In this document: positions 1-7,273 of the stretch, piece after piece
How the letters are laid out: every line of letters begins with the position of its first letter
How positions within the stretch are numbered: the first letter of the stretch is position 1
From: Chloroflexota bacterium
Lineage (GTDB): Bacteria > Chloroflexota > Limnocylindria > QHBO01
Reading direction: 5' to 3'
DNA length: 9,030 nt
NCBI GenBank assembly: GCA_005879815.1
Contig: VBKA01000070.1
Coordinates: 1 to 9,030, forward strand
Notes under the pieces: generated by a model
What the model saw: the letters and a program-made list of their open reading frames with translations, nothing else
Database searches by the model: none
What the model was told of the DNA's origin: nothing
Translations under genes and position numbers: made by a program

Positions 1-756
1 GTCGCCGCAGGTGATGTGGAAGAGCGTGGCAATGCGATCGCCGTCGCGGGTGGCGACGTAGAGGCGGACGCGATTGCCCGGAGCGAGGGCGTGCCATACC
101 TGCCGGTAGTAGCCCAGGGGACGGGTATTGAAGCCTGCTCGCTCCCCTGTTCCGCTCAGGATCCGATGGAAGTCCGCCAGGGCTGCGTTAATGGCGTCAG
201 GGGCGGTAGTGCCGTCGAAGCGCTCCACGGTCATGCCGGCCCGCTCCGCCTTGGCGACATACTGGCGGTGCTTCTTGCGCAGGTCGGCGCGGAGCTCATC
301 ATCGCTGCGTGCCAGGTCGATGATCCGGGTCTTCGTGGGCTGGTTGGCGGGCGCGGGTCGCCAGAAGCGAGCCCGCAGTCTATGGCCGACGGCCGATGAG
401 GTCGTAGCCTCCGGCTCGATGCGGATCGTGGCCAGCCGTTCCGCGATTGCCAGGCGGCGCAGCGCTGCAACCAGCTCGCTCCAGACCGCGTCGTCATCGA
501 GCGTGCCGATGGGACCGCGCGGCGCGTAGGCCAGCGCGGTGCCGAAGAGGGGGACGCGGCGGACCATGAGCTGGGCGCCGGCCAGGATGCGGTCCTCGGT
601 CTCGGCTTCACCCACCGCCAGCCGCAGCGGCGTCCAGCCGCCTTCGCGGCGCAGCTCGCCCCATTCCCAGAGCTGCGAGAAGGACCGATAGGGCGCCGCC
701 TCGACGAAGGCGTCCCAGCGAGCCGGGTCGTCCTCGAGCCAGGCCCGCAGGCTCAC
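1..756 (-). CDS. FemAB-family peptidyltransferase (peptidoglycan interpeptide-bridge formation), C-terminus cut by window edge
   Basis: Translating the minus strand from a GTG at 756-754 gives 252 codons without a stop up to position 1, so the 3' end lies outside the window. The protein matches the FemA/FemB/FemX pattern as I know it: an early SFSQLWEWGELRREGGW segment (about residues 24-40), the APRGP motif (78-82), an IIDLARSDDELRADLRKKHRQY stretch (144-165), AERAGM (170-175), and FHRILSGTGERAGF followed by LYVATRDGDRIATLFHI (196-249). FemAB proteins use aminoacyl-tRNA to add amino acids to the side chain of stem-peptide residue 3 on lipid II, at the inner membrane face. GTG overlaps the murE stop as GTGA, and AGGAA sits 8 bases upstream, so the start is well supported. 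Roughly the last quarter to third of a usual family member is missing. The amino acid transferred cannot be told. A GNAT-like or BioF2-like protein of the same fold is the alternative. Confidence 0.85.
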   Translation of the reverse strand, partial: MSLRAWLEDDPARWDAFVEAAPYRSFSQLWEWGELRREGGWTPLRLAVGEAETEDRILAGAQLMVRRVPLFGTALAYAPRGPIGTLDDDAVWSELVAALRRLAIAERLATIRIEPEATTSSAVGHRLRARFWRPAPANQPTKTRIIDLARSDDELRADLRKKHRQYVAKAERAGMTVERFDGTTAPDAINAALADFHRILSGTGERAGFNTRPLGYYRQVWHALAPGNRVRLYVATRDGDRIATLFHITCGD

Positions 757-2270
757 CGCGCCGATTCCTGGCGGGCCGCAGCCTCGGTCGCGTCGCCAGT
801 GCTCGGGTGACCGGCGGCGTCCAGCTCCTGGCGGGTCACCTCCGCTTCGTCCCACCACACCGATCCGGAGGCGACGAACATGTTGTGCTCGTGGCCCTTG
901 CCGGCCAGCAGGATCGTGTCTCCGGGCTGTGCGAGGCCGATGGCGTGGGCGATCGCCGTTCGTCGGTCATTGATGACCCACAGGTCCTCGTCGTCCCTGG
1001 CGCCCGCGGCGCGGGCGCCGTCCGCGATCTGGCGATTGATCTCGTCGGGGTCTTCGGCGCGGGGGTCCTCGTCGGTCACGACCACGAGATCTGCCAGCTC
1101 CGCGGCGATTCGGCCCATCTCAGGGCGTTTCAGGAGGTCCCGCTCACCCGCAGAACCGAAGAGCGCGATCAGCCGGCCCGCGGTGATCGAGCGGAGGACG
1201 CGGAGCATCTTCTCGATGGCGTCTGGCGAGTGGGCGTAGTCGATGACTACGTTGAACGGCTGGCCGAGATCGACTCGTTCCATGCGCCCCGACACGCCGT
1301 GGGCGGTTGCCAGAGTCTGGGCCGCCAGATCCGGGTCGATCCCCCATCCAAGGGCAAACGTGAATGCCGCGAGCGCGTTCTCGATATTGAACGATCCGGG
1401 AAGCGGGATCTCGAGGTTCCCGGTCCAATCCGGAGCGGCGACCGCCAGCCGCGAGCCATCGGATCGGACGCGGAGATCTGATGCGCGCACATCGGCCTCT
1501 TGGTGTACGCCGTAGCTCAGCACCCGGTCGCGCGCGTGCTCGCGGAAGACCGCCCAGCTGGGGTCGTCGCGGTTCAGGATGGCGAGGGGAGCCTCCTCGA
1601 CGAGGAGCGCCTTGGCGTCGCGGTAGGCCTCGAAGGTGCCGTGGAACTCGAGGTGCTCGTGCGTCAGGTTGGTGAGCACCGCGGCGCGGTATCGGCAGTT
1701 GCGCACGCGCCCGAGCGCCAGGCCGTGGGACGAGGTCTCGATCACCGCCGTGTTGTTGCCCGCAGCCACCATCCGTGCCAACAGCTCCTGGAGCTCGAGC
1801 GCCTCGGGGGTCGTCGCCCGGGCCAGGTTCTCCTCGAGCCGATCGCCGACCTGGACGTTCACCGTGCCAAGCAGGCCCGGCCGATCGCCGGCGGCGGCCA
1901 GGATCTGGGCGCACAGCGAGGTGACGGTCGTCTTGCCGTTGGTGCCGGTGACGCCGATGGTCGCCAGGTGTCGGCTCGGCTCGCCGAACCACACGTCGGC
2001 GGCGTCCGCCAGGGCGTATCGGGAGTTCGCAACCACCAGCTGGGGAGCTCCCACATCGGGCAGCTCGTGCTGCACGACCACCGCCCGCGCGCCCGCCTCG
2101 ACGGCGTCCGTCACGTAGTGGTGTCCATCGGTGTGCTCGCCGGGCACCGCGAAGAAGAGTGCTTCCGGGCTCACCTTCCGTGAGTCGTAGGCGAGGGAGG
2201 TGATCTCACCGATCGGCACGCCCACCACCCGCTCCGGACCGATGCGATCCGTCAGCGCACCCAGGCCCAT
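753..2270 (-). CDS. murE: UDP-N-acetylmuramoyl-tripeptide synthetase MurE (diamino-acid-adding Mur ligase)
   Basis: This cytoplasmic ATP-dependent ligase adds the third residue (a diamino acid) to UDP-MurNAc-L-Ala-D-Glu. From ATG 2270-2268 it is 505 residues, normal for MurE. Visible in order: the N-terminal YDSRKV (28-33), the P-loop GTNGKTT (109-115), TTPEALELQ (153-161), ETSSHGLALGRV (178-189), THEHLEFHGTFEAYRDAK with the expected carbamylated Lys220, SGRMERV (327-333), DYAHSPD (344-350), the GSAGERDLLKRPEMG segment (372-386), DEDPR (400-404) and GKGHE (457-461). The specificity motif reads DEDPR where meso-DAP enzymes usually have DNPR, so the added residue is uncertain (see findings). 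An in-frame GTG at 2312-2310 overlaps the murJ stop as GTGA and would add 14 residues. I prefer the ATG because it matches the usual family N-terminus, but the GTG is a real alternative. The stop overlaps the start of the FemAB gene. Confidence 0.95.
   Translation of the reverse strand: MGLGALTDRIGPERVVGVPIGEITSLAYDSRKVSPEALFFAVPGEHTDGHHYVTDAVEAGARAVVVQHELPDVGAPQLVVANSRYALADAADVWFGEPSRHLATIGVTGTNGKTTVTSLCAQILAAAGDRPGLLGTVNVQVGDRLEENLARATTPEALELQELLARMVAAGNNTAVIETSSHGLALGRVRNCRYRAAVLTNLTHEHLEFHGTFEAYRDAKALLVEEAPLAILNRDDPSWAVFREHARDRVLSYGVHQEADVRASDLRVRSDGSRLAVAAPDWTGNLEIPLPGSFNIENALAAFTFALGWGIDPDLAAQTLATAHGVSGRMERVDLGQPFNVVIDYAHSPDAIEKMLRVLRSITAGRLIALFGSAGERDLLKRPEMGRIAAELADLVVVTDEDPRAEDPDEINRQIADGARAAGARDDEDLWVINDRRTAIAHAIGLAQPGDTILLAGKGHEHNMFVASGSVWWDEAEVTRQELDAAGHPSTGDATEAAARQESAR
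765..769 (-). promoter_or_regulatory. Ribosome binding site for the FemAB-family gene
   Basis: AGGAA read on the minus strand, 8 bases before the GTG at 756-754 and inside the end of murE. Together with the GTGA stop/start overlap it fixes GTG as the start. It implies that ribosomes finishing murE can re-initiate here. Confidence 0.55.
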
Positions 2271-2308
2271 GCTCCCCCCGGGAGGCCCGATGGCCGGTGC
2301 CTCGCCGG

Positions 2309-3976
2309 TCACAGCTTGCCCCGGGCGCCGTCGGCCGGGCGGAACCGTCGTCCGAGGAGCCGTCGGAGCTCGTCGATCTCCTGCGATCGGAGCAGGGCCG
2401 CGGCCCCAAGGAACACCCCACCGCCCAGGGCGGAGAGCGCGAGCAGGACGACGAGCCTGCCGAGGGCGTGATCGAGCAGCGCGGGGAGCGAGACCTGGGT
2501 CAGCTGCAGGCCGCCGAACATGACCAGCGCCGCCACGGCGGCGGCCACGGTCGATCGTAGCGTCGACGAGAGCAGATCCCGGCCGTCGAGGCCCCCCAGT
2601 CGTCCGCGCAGGGCCCAGAGCAGGCCCAGCACCTCGAGGCTGGCCGTGACAGAGAGTGCCAGGGCAAGCCCGCCAACCCCCATCGGTCCCACAAGCCAGA
2701 CCATGAGCGGGATGTTGAGAGCGACGGTGACGATCGCCCAGAGCACGGGAGTTGCCGTGTCCTGCAGCGCGTAGAAGGCACGCGCCAGGATGGGCACCAG
2801 GCACTGGGCAGCGAGGCCAAGCGTGAAGTACAGCAGGGCGACCGCAGTGAGGTCGGTCGACTGGCGGCTGAATAGGCCGTACTGGAAGAAAACCGCGGTC
2901 AGCGGCTCGCGCAGGACAGTCATCACCGCGGTCAGAGGGAGCGCGATGAAGAGCAGGACGCGCATGGCGGAGGAGAGCTGGTGCCGCACGACATCGAGGT
3001 TCCCGAGCGCGGCGTCCCGCGAGAGACGCGGGAAGAGCGCGATGGCGACGCTGACGCCCACCACGCCGACCGGCACCTGCATGAGCTGGAACCCGTAGTT
3101 GTAGGCGGTCACGCTACCCTCCGGCTGGCCGGTCGCGAGCAAGGTACTTGCCAGGAAGTTGATCTGCACCGCGGCCAGGCCCAGCGTGCGTGGCGCCATC
3201 AGCCACGCGACGCGACGGACCCCGGGGTGGTTGATGGACAGGGACAGGTCGTAACGCTGCCCGACGCTGGCCACCTGCGGCAGCTGGATGAGGAGGTGGG
3301 CCAATGAGCCGACGGCGACCCCCACCGCCAGGCCCTCCACTCCGATGAGCGGCGCCAGGACGATGGCCGCGACGATGATCGCCAGGTTGTAGAGCAGTGG
3401 CGCAATAGCCGGCACGGCGAAGCGCTCGTAGCTGTTCAGGATCCCGGAGACGACTGCCCCCATCCCGATGAAGACCGGGCTGAGCAACATGACCCGCGTC
3501 ATGCGGATGGTGAGCTCCGTGGTGGGGGCGTCGAAGCCCGGAGTGATGAGCGGCACGATCCACGGCGCGAAGATGGCCATCAGCAGGCTGAACGCGGAGA
3601 GCGCAATCACCACCAGGTTGATCACGCTGCTGGCGAGCCGCCAGGCCTCCGCCTCGTCACCCTTGGCGCGGTAGCCCTGGAAGACCGGGATCAGGGCCGC
3701 GGAGAGGGCGCCGGCCACAACCAGCTGGAAGATCGCATCGGGAATACGGAAGGCGGCGAAGTAGGCGTCCAGCTCACGACCGGCGCCGAACTGCGACCCG
3801 ATCACCAGCAGGCGGAGCCAGCCGAGTGTCCGGCTGGCGAGCGCGGCGACGGTCAGGATCAGGCTGGCTTGGGCGAGAACGCGGCCGGCCGAGGGCTGGC
3901 CCATCGTGGGAGAGGCGTCCAGCCTCTCCTCAACCGATTCGTCCAGTGACTCGTCTGCGACTGGCTGATCGCTCAC
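2309..3976 (-). CDS. murJ: MurJ (MviN) lipid II flippase
   Basis: This polytopic membrane protein of the MOP superfamily flips lipid II from the inner to the outer face of the cytoplasmic membrane. From GTG 3976-3974 it is 555 residues, with hydrophobic segments spread from about residue 35 to 530. Family signatures are visible: SRTLGWLR (48-55), FAAFRIPDAIFQLVVAGALS (73-92) followed by AALIPVFQGYR, GILNSYERFAVPAIAP (178-193) and MAPRTLG (260-266). Arg49, Arg55, Arg77 and Arg263 appear to correspond to the essential arginines of E. coli MurJ (by eye, not by alignment). The GTG overlaps the recombinase stop as GTGA and gives an acidic 24-residue leader before the next Met. The alternative start, ATG 3904-3902, gives 531 residues closer to the usual family N-terminus. 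Neither start has a convincing nearby Shine-Dalgarno; translational coupling favours the GTG. The stop overlaps a possible murE start. Confidence 0.94.
   Translation of the reverse strand: MSDQPVADESLDESVEERLDASPTMGQPSAGRVLAQASLILTVAALASRTLGWLRLLVIGSQFGAGRELDAYFAAFRIPDAIFQLVVAGALSAALIPVFQGYRAKGDEAEAWRLASSVINLVVIALSAFSLLMAIFAPWIVPLITPGFDAPTTELTIRMTRVMLLSPVFIGMGAVVSGILNSYERFAVPAIAPLLYNLAIIVAAIVLAPLIGVEGLAVGVAVGSLAHLLIQLPQVASVGQRYDLSLSINHPGVRRVAWLMAPRTLGLAAVQINFLASTLLATGQPEGSVTAYNYGFQLMQVPVGVVGVSVAIALFPRLSRDAALGNLDVVRHQLSSAMRVLLFIALPLTAVMTVLREPLTAVFFQYGLFSRQSTDLTAVALLYFTLGLAAQCLVPILARAFYALQDTATPVLWAIVTVALNIPLMVWLVGPMGVGGLALALSVTASLEVLGLLWALRGRLGGLDGRDLLSSTLRSTVAAAVAALVMFGGLQLTQVSLPALLDHALGRLVVLLALSALGGGVFLGAAALLRSQEIDELRRLLGRRFRPADGARGKL
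3909..3929 (-). repeat. Perfect 8-bp inverted repeat near the 5' end of murJ
   Basis: GGAGAGGC and GCCTCTCC flank a 5-base loop. In the mRNA it would fold about five bases before the internal ATG at 3904 and about 45 bases after the GTG start. It lies in the stretch coding for the acidic leader. It may influence which start is used, or may be chance in GC-rich coding DNA. Confidence 0.4.
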
Positions 3977-4950
3977 CGCGCGGCGTTGCGGCTCCCCTGC
4001 CGCGTCGAGCGCGGATGCGCGGACCGGTAGGCGTCGTGCAGCGCGTCGTCGGAGAGGTGGGTGTAGATCTGGGTAGTGGCCAGGTTCGCGTGGCCGAGCA
4101 GCTCCTGGACGCTGCGCAGGTCGGCGCCACCCTCGAGCAGGTGCGTGGCGAACGAGTGGCGCAGGGTGTGCGGCGAGGTCCCCTTGGGGAGGCCGCAGGC
4201 TTCGACCCAGCGGTCGACGACAAGCCGGGCCCCGCGCGCGGAGAGGGCGCCGCCCGATGCGTTGAGGAAGAGCGCGCTGGTCCGGTGCGCCGCGCCCGCC
4301 AGGACCTGCCGGCCGCTTCGAAGATATGCGGTCAGCGCGGCAGCCGCCGGGCGGCCGAAGACCACCTCGCGCTCCTTGTTGCCCTTGCCCAGGACGCGCA
4401 TGCGTTGGCGTTCGACGTCGAGACGCCCGAGCTCGACCGTGGCGGCCTCCGAGATGCGAATGCCCGTGGCGTAGAGCAGCTCCAGCAGCGCAGAGTCGCG
4501 CTTGGCGATGGCCTCGTCGATGTCGCGCGGCGGTCGCCGGCGACGCAGCCGTTCGGACCGGGAGGGGGCTTCCACCAATCGCGCGGCCTGCGGACGGTCG
4601 AGGACGCCCGGAAGCCGCCGCGGTCGCCGCGGCGTGCGCACGCCGGTCAGCGGGTCGGCGCCGAGCCACCCCTCGCGGACGGCGTAGCGGTAGAGCGAGC
4701 GAGCTGCGGAGAGCTTGCCGCCCACCGAGGTGGCGGCGAGGTCACGGTCCGCGAGCGAGGCCAGGTAGGCGCGGACGGCGGACCGATCCGGAGCCAGCCA
4801 CGAAACCCCGGCACCCTCGAGGAAGGTCAGGAACTCACCGGCGTTGCGCCGGTACTCGATGATCGTTCGTCCCGAGGCGTTCTTGCCCCGGAGGTGCTCC
4901 AGGAACTGCGCGAGCGCCGCTTCGCTGCCCCCGGGCGGGACCTCAGCCAT
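3973..4950 (-). CDS. xerC: XerC/XerD-type tyrosine recombinase
   Basis: This site-specific recombinase probably resolves chromosome dimers at a dif-like site; XerC cannot be told from XerD here. From ATG 4950-4948 it has 325 residues. The N-terminal SAM-like core-binding domain runs to about residue 105 (ALAQFLEHL, SAARSLYRYAVREGW). The catalytic domain carries the whole tyrosine-recombinase set: Arg165 in ATGIRISEA, Lys189 in GKGNKEREV, His261 and Arg264 in SPHTLRHSFATHLL, His287 in ELLGHANLATTQIYTHLS, and the nucleophile Tyr296. The start overlaps the end of topA by 8 bases; an in-frame ATG further upstream (5064) would place another 38 residues on topA coding DNA and is less likely. An arginine-rich insert around 129-149 (RLRRRRPPR) is longer than in E. 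coli XerD as I recall it. A phage or integron integrase is unlikely given the housekeeping context, length and absence of other mobile genes. Confidence 0.92.
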   Translation of the reverse strand: MAEVPPGGSEAALAQFLEHLRGKNASGRTIIEYRRNAGEFLTFLEGAGVSWLAPDRSAVRAYLASLADRDLAATSVGGKLSAARSLYRYAVREGWLGADPLTGVRTPRRPRRLPGVLDRPQAARLVEAPSRSERLRRRRPPRDIDEAIAKRDSALLELLYATGIRISEAATVELGRLDVERQRMRVLGKGNKEREVVFGRPAAAALTAYLRSGRQVLAGAAHRTSALFLNASGGALSARGARLVVDRWVEACGLPKGTSPHTLRHSFATHLLEGGADLRSVQELLGHANLATTQIYTHLSDDALHDAYRSAHPRSTRQGSRNAAR

Positions 4951-7252
4951 GCGACCGGTCGCTGACCGGTTGGCTTCCTCGCCGGCGCCGTCGCGGCGAC
5001 CGTCGCCGCCCTCGCGCCCGACCCGCGCCATCGGCCGAGGGTGCGGCAGCATCGGTCCCGTCACCGTCGCTTGCAGGGCCGGCCGTCACGGCACCCCCCG
5101 GTCGTGTCCAGGTCGAAAAGTCGCATTCGGGGTAGCGGTCGCAGCCCCAGAAGGGACGGCCACCCCGCCGTGAGCGCTTGGTGACGACCGTACCGAGCCC
5201 GCACTTGGGACACGTGCCGAACTGCTCGGACGGCGCGGTCGCGTCCTTCTTGATGTACCGGCACTCGGGGTAGCGGTCGCAGCCGACGAACGGGCCGTAG
5301 CGCCCGCGCCTCGCCACCAGGTGCCCCTGGCCGCAGAGTGGGCAGACCTCGCCCACCCCGGGCATGTCGGGCGGCGTCTCCGGCTCCTCCCCAGGGAGCG
5401 GCATGGTGTGCTTGCACTCCGGGTAGGCGCTGCACCCGAGGAACCAGCCGTTGCGGCCGAACCGCTTGACCATGAAATCGCCCGAGACCGGGCAGACGAT
5501 GTCGGTCAGCTCGACCTGCTTCGCGATCTTGGTGCGCCCCTCGACCAGCTTCTCGTTGAACGGCTCCCAGAAGCCGCGGACCATGGGCACCCAGGCGTTG
5601 GTGCCGCGAGCCACGTCGTCGAGCTGCTCCTCCATGCGCGCCGTGAAGTCCAGGTCGACCACCTCCGGGAAGTGCTCGACGAGCAGGTCCGTGACGCGCT
5701 CGGCGGACTCGGTGGGATGCAGGCGCCGATCCTCGACCGTCACGTAGCCGCGCTTGCGGATCGTCTCCATGGTCGGGGCGTAGGTCGATGGGCGACCGAT
5801 GCCGTGCTCCTCGAGCGCCTTGATGAGCGTGGCCTCGGTGTAGCGGGGTGGCGGCTGCGTGAAGTGCTGCTCCGAGGCGAGGGACTGCAGGTCGAGCGCT
5901 TCGCCCTGGTTCAGGTCGGGCAGGACCGAGAGGCGCTCGTCCTCCTCGTCGTCGCGGCCCTCGATGTAGACCGCCTGGTAGCCATCGAAGACGCGCTTCG
6001 CGGCCCCGGCATGCAGGGTGTACCGCCCCGCCGCAACGTCGACGCCCACCTGGTCGAAGCGCGCGGGAGCCATCTGGCTGGCCAGCGCCCTCTTCCAGAT
6101 CAGCTCGTAGAGGCGGAACTCGTCGGGCTTGAGCTGGTCGCGGACCGCATCGGGCGTCCGAGCGAAGTTGGACGGACGGATCGCCTCGTGCGCTTCCTGC
6201 GCCCCCCGGGTCCGCGTCCGATAGGTGTTCGGTCGCTTTGGCACGAACGCCTCGCCGTAGCGCGAGTCGATCACCTGCCGAGCTTCCGCCACCGCGCCTG
6301 ATGCAATCGCCACCGAATCGGTCCGCATGTAGGTGATCAGTCCAACCTGGCCCTCCGCCAGCGCGATCCCCTCGTACAGCGACTGCGCGGCGCGCATGGT
6401 CCGGCTCGCGCCGAATCCGAGCTTGCGCGACGCCTCCTGCTGGAGCGTGCTGGTGGTGAACGGCGGGGGTGCCGACTTGCGGCGCTCGGAGCGCGTGACG
6501 CTCTCGACCACGAAGCGCTCGCCGCGCAGGGCCTCCTCGTGCAGGCGGGCCTCCGCTTCGGAGCCGATGCGGGCCTTGGCGCCGTCGATGCGGCTCAGCT
6601 CGGCGGTGAAGGTCGCACCAGCATCAGCACGACGCAGCTCCGCGGCGAGCGTCCAGTACTCCTCGGTGACGAAGGCGGCGATCTCCCGCTCACGGTCGAC
6701 GACGAGCCGCACGGCGACGCTCTGCACGCGTCCGGCAGAGAGGCCGCGACGGATCTTGCTGGCGACCAGGGGGCTGAGCTTGTAGCCGACCAGCCGATCG
6801 ATCACCCGTCGTGCCTGCTGCGCGTTGACCAGGTCCAGGTTGATCGAGCGCGGGTGCGCGAAGGCGGCGTCGATGGCGCCCTTGGTGATCTCGTTGAACG
6901 TGACGCGCCGGATCTGGTCGTCGGTCAGGCCTGCGTACTCCGCGATGTGCCAAGCGATCGATTCGCCCTCGCGGTCGAGGTCGGTCGCCAGCCAGACCTG
7001 GTCCGACTGACGGGCCTCGGTGGCGAGCTTCTCGAGCTCACGGCGCCGGTCCTTGAGCGGCTCGTAGCGCGGCGCGAAGTCGTGGTCAAGGTCGACGCCG
7101 AGTGCCTTGGCGGGCAGGTCGCGGACATGGCCGTAGCTGGCGAGCACCCGGTATCCGGGTCCAAGGTAGCGTTCGATGGTCTTCGCCTTGGCGGGCGACT
7201 CGACGATCACCAGATCGGCACGATCGCCGCCGGCGGTGCGGGGGCGGGGCAT
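4943..7252 (-). CDS. topA: DNA topoisomerase I (type IA)
   Basis: This enzyme relaxes negative supercoils by transient single-strand cleavage. The protein has 769 residues. The TOPRIM domain begins at LVIVESPAKAKTIERYLG (14-31, acidic Glu18) and includes ATDLDREGESIAWHI (89-103) with Asp91, Asp93 and Glu95. NAQQARRVIDRLVGYKLSP (143-161) and SAGRVQSVA (172-180) follow, then the active-site motif ITYMRTDSV with nucleophile Tyr308 and Arg310, and EEHGIGRPSTYAPTM (481-495). The C-terminal part has three zinc-ribbon repeats at about 587-613, 637-664 and 681-710, each with GC..YPEC. The first is degenerate: CPVSG replaces CPxCG, leaving three cysteines. After a low-complexity linker the protein ends in a strongly basic tail (745-758), probably for extra DNA contact. 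The start ATG is the first residue of a normal TopA N-terminus. There is no obvious Shine-Dalgarno, consistent with a possible leaderless transcript. It is first in the topA-xer-murJ-murE-femAB run. Confidence 0.97.
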   Translation of the reverse strand: MPRPRTAGGDRADLVIVESPAKAKTIERYLGPGYRVLASYGHVRDLPAKALGVDLDHDFAPRYEPLKDRRRELEKLATEARQSDQVWLATDLDREGESIAWHIAEYAGLTDDQIRRVTFNEITKGAIDAAFAHPRSINLDLVNAQQARRVIDRLVGYKLSPLVASKIRRGLSAGRVQSVAVRLVVDREREIAAFVTEEYWTLAAELRRADAGATFTAELSRIDGAKARIGSEAEARLHEEALRGERFVVESVTRSERRKSAPPPFTTSTLQQEASRKLGFGASRTMRAAQSLYEGIALAEGQVGLITYMRTDSVAIASGAVAEARQVIDSRYGEAFVPKRPNTYRTRTRGAQEAHEAIRPSNFARTPDAVRDQLKPDEFRLYELIWKRALASQMAPARFDQVGVDVAAGRYTLHAGAAKRVFDGYQAVYIEGRDDEEDERLSVLPDLNQGEALDLQSLASEQHFTQPPPRYTEATLIKALEEHGIGRPSTYAPTMETIRKRGYVTVEDRRLHPTESAERVTDLLVEHFPEVVDLDFTARMEEQLDDVARGTNAWVPMVRGFWEPFNEKLVEGRTKIAKQVELTDIVCPVSGDFMVKRFGRNGWFLGCSAYPECKHTMPLPGEEPETPPDMPGVGEVCPLCGQGHLVARRGRYGPFVGCDRYPECRYIKKDATAPSEQFGTCPKCGLGTVVTKRSRRGGRPFWGCDRYPECDFSTWTRPGGAVTAGPASDGDGTDAAAPSADGAGRARGRRRSPRRRRRGSQPVSDRSHG

Positions 7253-7261
7253 CGGTCAGGG

Positions 7262-7270
7262 AGTGTAGCA
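7262..7270 (-). promoter_or_regulatory. Candidate extended -10 promoter element for topA
   Basis: On the minus strand the bases read TGCTACACT, which fits the TGnTAnnnT extended -10 pattern (TACACT against TATAAT). Only nine bases separate its last T from the topA ATG, so a start site about 7 bases downstream would give almost no leader. No TTGACA-like -35 is seen at the expected spacing (CCGGAG around 7285-7290). It is one of the few less GC-rich spots in the gap. Identification by eye only. Confidence 0.35.
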
Positions 7271-7273
7271 CCG

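Noticed and set aside
999..1019. Perfect 9-bp inverted repeat GGCGCCCGC / GCGGGCGCC with a 3-base loop inside murE.
   Set aside because: It encodes an Ala/Gly/Arg-rich loop (residues around 418-424) where GC-only codons easily produce such symmetry. It is internal to a well-supported gene with no regulatory context.
2271..2804. N-terminal extension of the murE frame back through the murJ 3' region, which could look like a fusion.
   Set aside because: The extension is out of frame with well-conserved MurJ membrane segments and has an Arg/Pro/Gly-rich shadow composition. MurE starts at 2270, or at most 2312.
3977..4669. N-terminal extension of the murJ frame across xer.
   Set aside because: The extra residues are shadow translation of the recombinase catalytic domain. 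The GTGA overlap at 3973-3976 gives a natural start.
3973..4950. Reading the tyrosine recombinase as the integrase of a mobile element.
   Set aside because: There is no tRNA, attachment repeat, excisionase or cargo gene nearby. It overlaps topA and murJ as a built-in operon member and has the normal XerC/XerD size.
3826..4965. A 379-codon plus-strand frame opposite xer and the start of murJ.
   Set aside because: It is antisense to a recombinase with a complete catalytic set, is rich in Arg/Gly/Ala, and shows no recognisable motif. Long antisense frames are common in GC-rich DNA.
5321..6301. A 326-codon plus-strand frame opposite topA.
   Set aside because: It is antisense to the conserved central part of TopA. 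The Leu/Val/Arg/Asp-rich product looks like reverse-complemented coding sequence, with no domain evidence.
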